From the NCBI GenBank assembly GCA_035651055.1, contig DASRGK010000138.1, forward strand, positions 1 to 56,601: 56,601 nt of DNA, read 5' to 3'. A program made the position numbers and the translations under genes. This DNA comes from JAFKKF01 sp035651055. Its GTDB lineage: Bacteria > Pseudomonadota > Alphaproteobacteria > Rhizobiales > Kaistiaceae. Below, one piece after another: positions 55,109 through 56,601 of the stretch. The notes beneath the pieces are model-generated. The model was not told the origin of the DNA. It saw nothing but the letters and a program-made list of their open reading frames with translations, and did no database searches. The first letter of the stretch is position 1. Every line of letters begins with the position of its first letter.

Positions 55109-56601
55109 ATGTTCGACCGGTTCATGAGCAAGCTGACACTCGCCGCCGCGGCCTTCGCTGCCGCAGGCCTGGTGGGTGCCGCGCTTTCCGCCCCGGCGCT
55201 GGCCGACGAGGAAATCGTCACCGGTGCTCCCGTCACCAAAGCGGTCCAACTCGGGCTCAACAAGTCGATCGTGATCGACCTGCCGCGCGACGCGCGCGAC
55301 GTGCTGGTGTCCAATCCGGCGATCGCCGACGCGGTGATCCGCACGCCGCGGCGCATCTACCTGACCGGCATCGCGATCGGCCAGTCGAACGTCATCGTCT
55401 TCGACCGGGCCGGGCAGCAGATCGTGACGCTCGACCTGGCGGTCGAGCGCGACGGCGTCGACCTCGACGCGCTCCTCCACAAGCTGATTCCGGATTCGGC
55501 CATCACGGTCGAGGTGCTGAGCGACAACATCATCCTGTCCGGCAGCGTCAAGAATGCCAGCGACTCGCGGCGGGCGGAGGACCTTGCCAACGCCTTTGTC
55601 GGCGGCGCGGCCTCCTCGAGCGCCACTACCTCGTCCGGCTCGACGCCGGCGGCCGCCGGCGCGACCAACTCGTTCACCATCGTCGCCTCGGCCACCGCCC
55701 AGGATGCCACCACCGCGCAGAAGCCGAAGGTGATCAACCTCCTCACCATCGAAGGCGAGGACCAGGTCCACCTCAAGGTCACGGTCGCCGAGGTGCAACG
55801 CTCCGCGATCAAGCAGCTCGGCATCGACTGGAACCTCGAGAACTTCAATCTCGGCAAGCTCGTTCTCTCCGGCGCGACCCACAACGCCTTCCCGGTCAAC
55901 GGCGCGCCGTCGTCTGCCGTCAGCGGCAACTACATCGACAACATCGTCGTTCCCGACTACGGCGGCGACCCGACCTCGACGCTCTCGGCCCGCCGCTCGA
56001 TCGGCGCCACCATCAAGGCGCTCGAGCAGACCGGCCTCTTCCGCACCCTCGCCGAGCCGACCCTGACCGCGATCTCCGGCGAGTCGGCCTCGTTCCTCGC
56101 CGGCGGCGAGTTCCCCGTGCCGACCGGCCGCGACGCCAACGGCATGGTCACCATCGAGTTCAAGCAGTTCGGCGTGGCGCTTGCCTTCACCCCGGTCGTG
56201 CTCTCCGAAGGCCGCATCAGCCTGCGGGTGAAAACCGAGGTCTCCGAACTCTCCCAGGACGGCTCCCTGCAGCTTGCCGGCACCTCGATCCCGTCCCTCA
56301 AGGTCCGCCGCGCCGAGACCACGATGGAGCTGCCTTCCGGCGGCGCCATGGTGATGGGCGGCCTCCTCCAGGACGACGTGCGCCAGTCCCTCTCCGGCCT
56401 GCCCGGCCTGAAGAAGCTGCCCGTCCTCGGCACGCTCTTCCGCAGCCGCGACTACCAGCGCGCCGAGACCGAGCTCGTCATCATCGTCACGCCGTACCTG
56501 GTGAAGCCGGTGTCGCGCAATGCGCTTGCCCGGCCGGACGACGGCTTCGCGCCCGCCCCCGACGTGCCGGCGACGTTCCTCGGCAAGATCAACCGCGTTT
56601 A
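55109..56601 (+). CDS. cpaC: Tad pilus outer-membrane secretin CpaC/RcpA (3' end beyond window)
   Basis: At least 497 residues, running off the right edge; only two bases of the next codon remain. Signal peptide to about residue 33, N-terminal pilus domain (about 45-115), BON-like domain (about 118-165), a serine/threonine-alanine-rich linker, then the secretin domain with IKALEQTGLFRTLAEPTLTAISG in part and the terminal motif KKLPVLGTLFRSRDYQRAETELVI. Forms the pore for the Flp pilus. TTAGGGAA precedes the ATG. Confidence 0.95.
   Translation, partial: MFDRFMSKLTLAAAAFAAAGLVGAALSAPALADEEIVTGAPVTKAVQLGLNKSIVIDLPRDARDVLVSNPAIADAVIRTPRRIYLTGIAIGQSNVIVFDRAGQQIVTLDLAVERDGVDLDALLHKLIPDSAITVEVLSDNIILSGSVKNASDSRRAEDLANAFVGGAASSSATTSSGSTPAAAGATNSFTIVASATAQDATTAQKPKVINLLTIEGEDQVHLKVTVAEVQRSAIKQLGIDWNLENFNLGKLVLSGATHNAFPVNGAPSSAVSGNYIDNIVVPDYGGDPTSTLSARRSIGATIKALEQTGLFRTLAEPTLTAISGESASFLAGGEFPVPTGRDANGMVTIEFKQFGVALAFTPVVLSEGRISLRVKTEVSELSQDGSLQLAGTSIPSLKVRRAETTMELPSGGAMVMGGLLQDDVRQSLSGLPGLKKLPVLGTLFRSRDYQRAETELVIIVTPYLVKPVSRNALARPDDGFAPAPDVPATFLGKINRV

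Overview
The window is high-GC, densely packed bacterial chromosome with many 4-base ATGA or GTGA start/stop overlaps. The gene set points to an alphaproteobacterium, most probably of the order Hyphomicrobiales (Rhizobiales). It includes a Tad/Cpa pilus with Flp pilins, CtrA-like boxes, a retropepsin-like TIGR02281-type protein, XylB-like sugar dehydrogenases, a hydroxyproline catabolic pair, CoxG/S/M-type genes and REP-like palindromic repeats. I saw no rRNA, tRNA, CRISPR array, integrase or insertion sequence.

Layout. 1-5476 (minus): two secreted surface proteins, a LysM-FecR-Ig protein followed by a PKD-repeat array that runs off the left edge. 5693-11890 (plus): a four-gene sugar ABC importer behind a strong promoter with twin palindromic operators, then a terminator and two VOC proteins flanking a TIM-barrel sugar isomerase/epimerase. 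11962-17565: a HypD-like deaminase (plus) facing a minus-strand chain rfbA-rfbC-rfbB-gntR-hypE in which every gene overlaps the next; two palindromic repeat elements flank this part. 17804-26544: a second sugar importer (two permeases and a binding protein, minus) facing a ROK repressor, a GH3 beta-glycosidase, a Gfo/Idh/MocA dehydrogenase and a ThuA-like protein (plus), read here as a glycoside-use regulon. The missing ATPase is probably the MalK/UgpC gene at 28423-29502. Between them lies a HerA-like ATPase gene broken by a one-base frameshift.

29887-34470 holds a sensor kinase, an Rcp1-like receiver and a REC-PAS-PAS-kinase-REC hybrid; it overlaps the convergent lspA of an rRNA-methyltransferase/trmH/lspA operon. 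36887-38803 encodes CoxG, CoxS and CoxM relatives without the molybdenum subunit. A SnoaL-like secreted protein, a bfd remnant, bacterioferritin, an unrecognised gene of visibly lower GC, deoB and upp (nucleoside salvage), and a MarR/DUF1772 pair follow. 43849-48815 carries tandem XylB-like dehydrogenases, a retropepsin-like protein, phosphomannomutase and aldose 1-epimerase, then a PhnD-like binding protein and an ICMT-like methyltransferase.

50687 to the right edge is a Tad pilus locus: two TadE-like pseudopilins and a stand-alone secretin N-domain protein on the minus strand, then two Flp pilins, CpaA, CpaB and a CpaC secretin cut by the right edge.

Taken together the window combines sugar/glycoside scavenging, hydroxyproline use, dTDP-sugar synthesis and surface attachment. 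No single locus is demonstrably a new system. The strongest candidates for a second look are the ROK-GH3-Gfo-ThuA glycoside regulon, the rfb-hyp fused operon with its coupled mini-ORF, the structured repeat element at 12953-13107 and the FecR-LysM/PKD pair.
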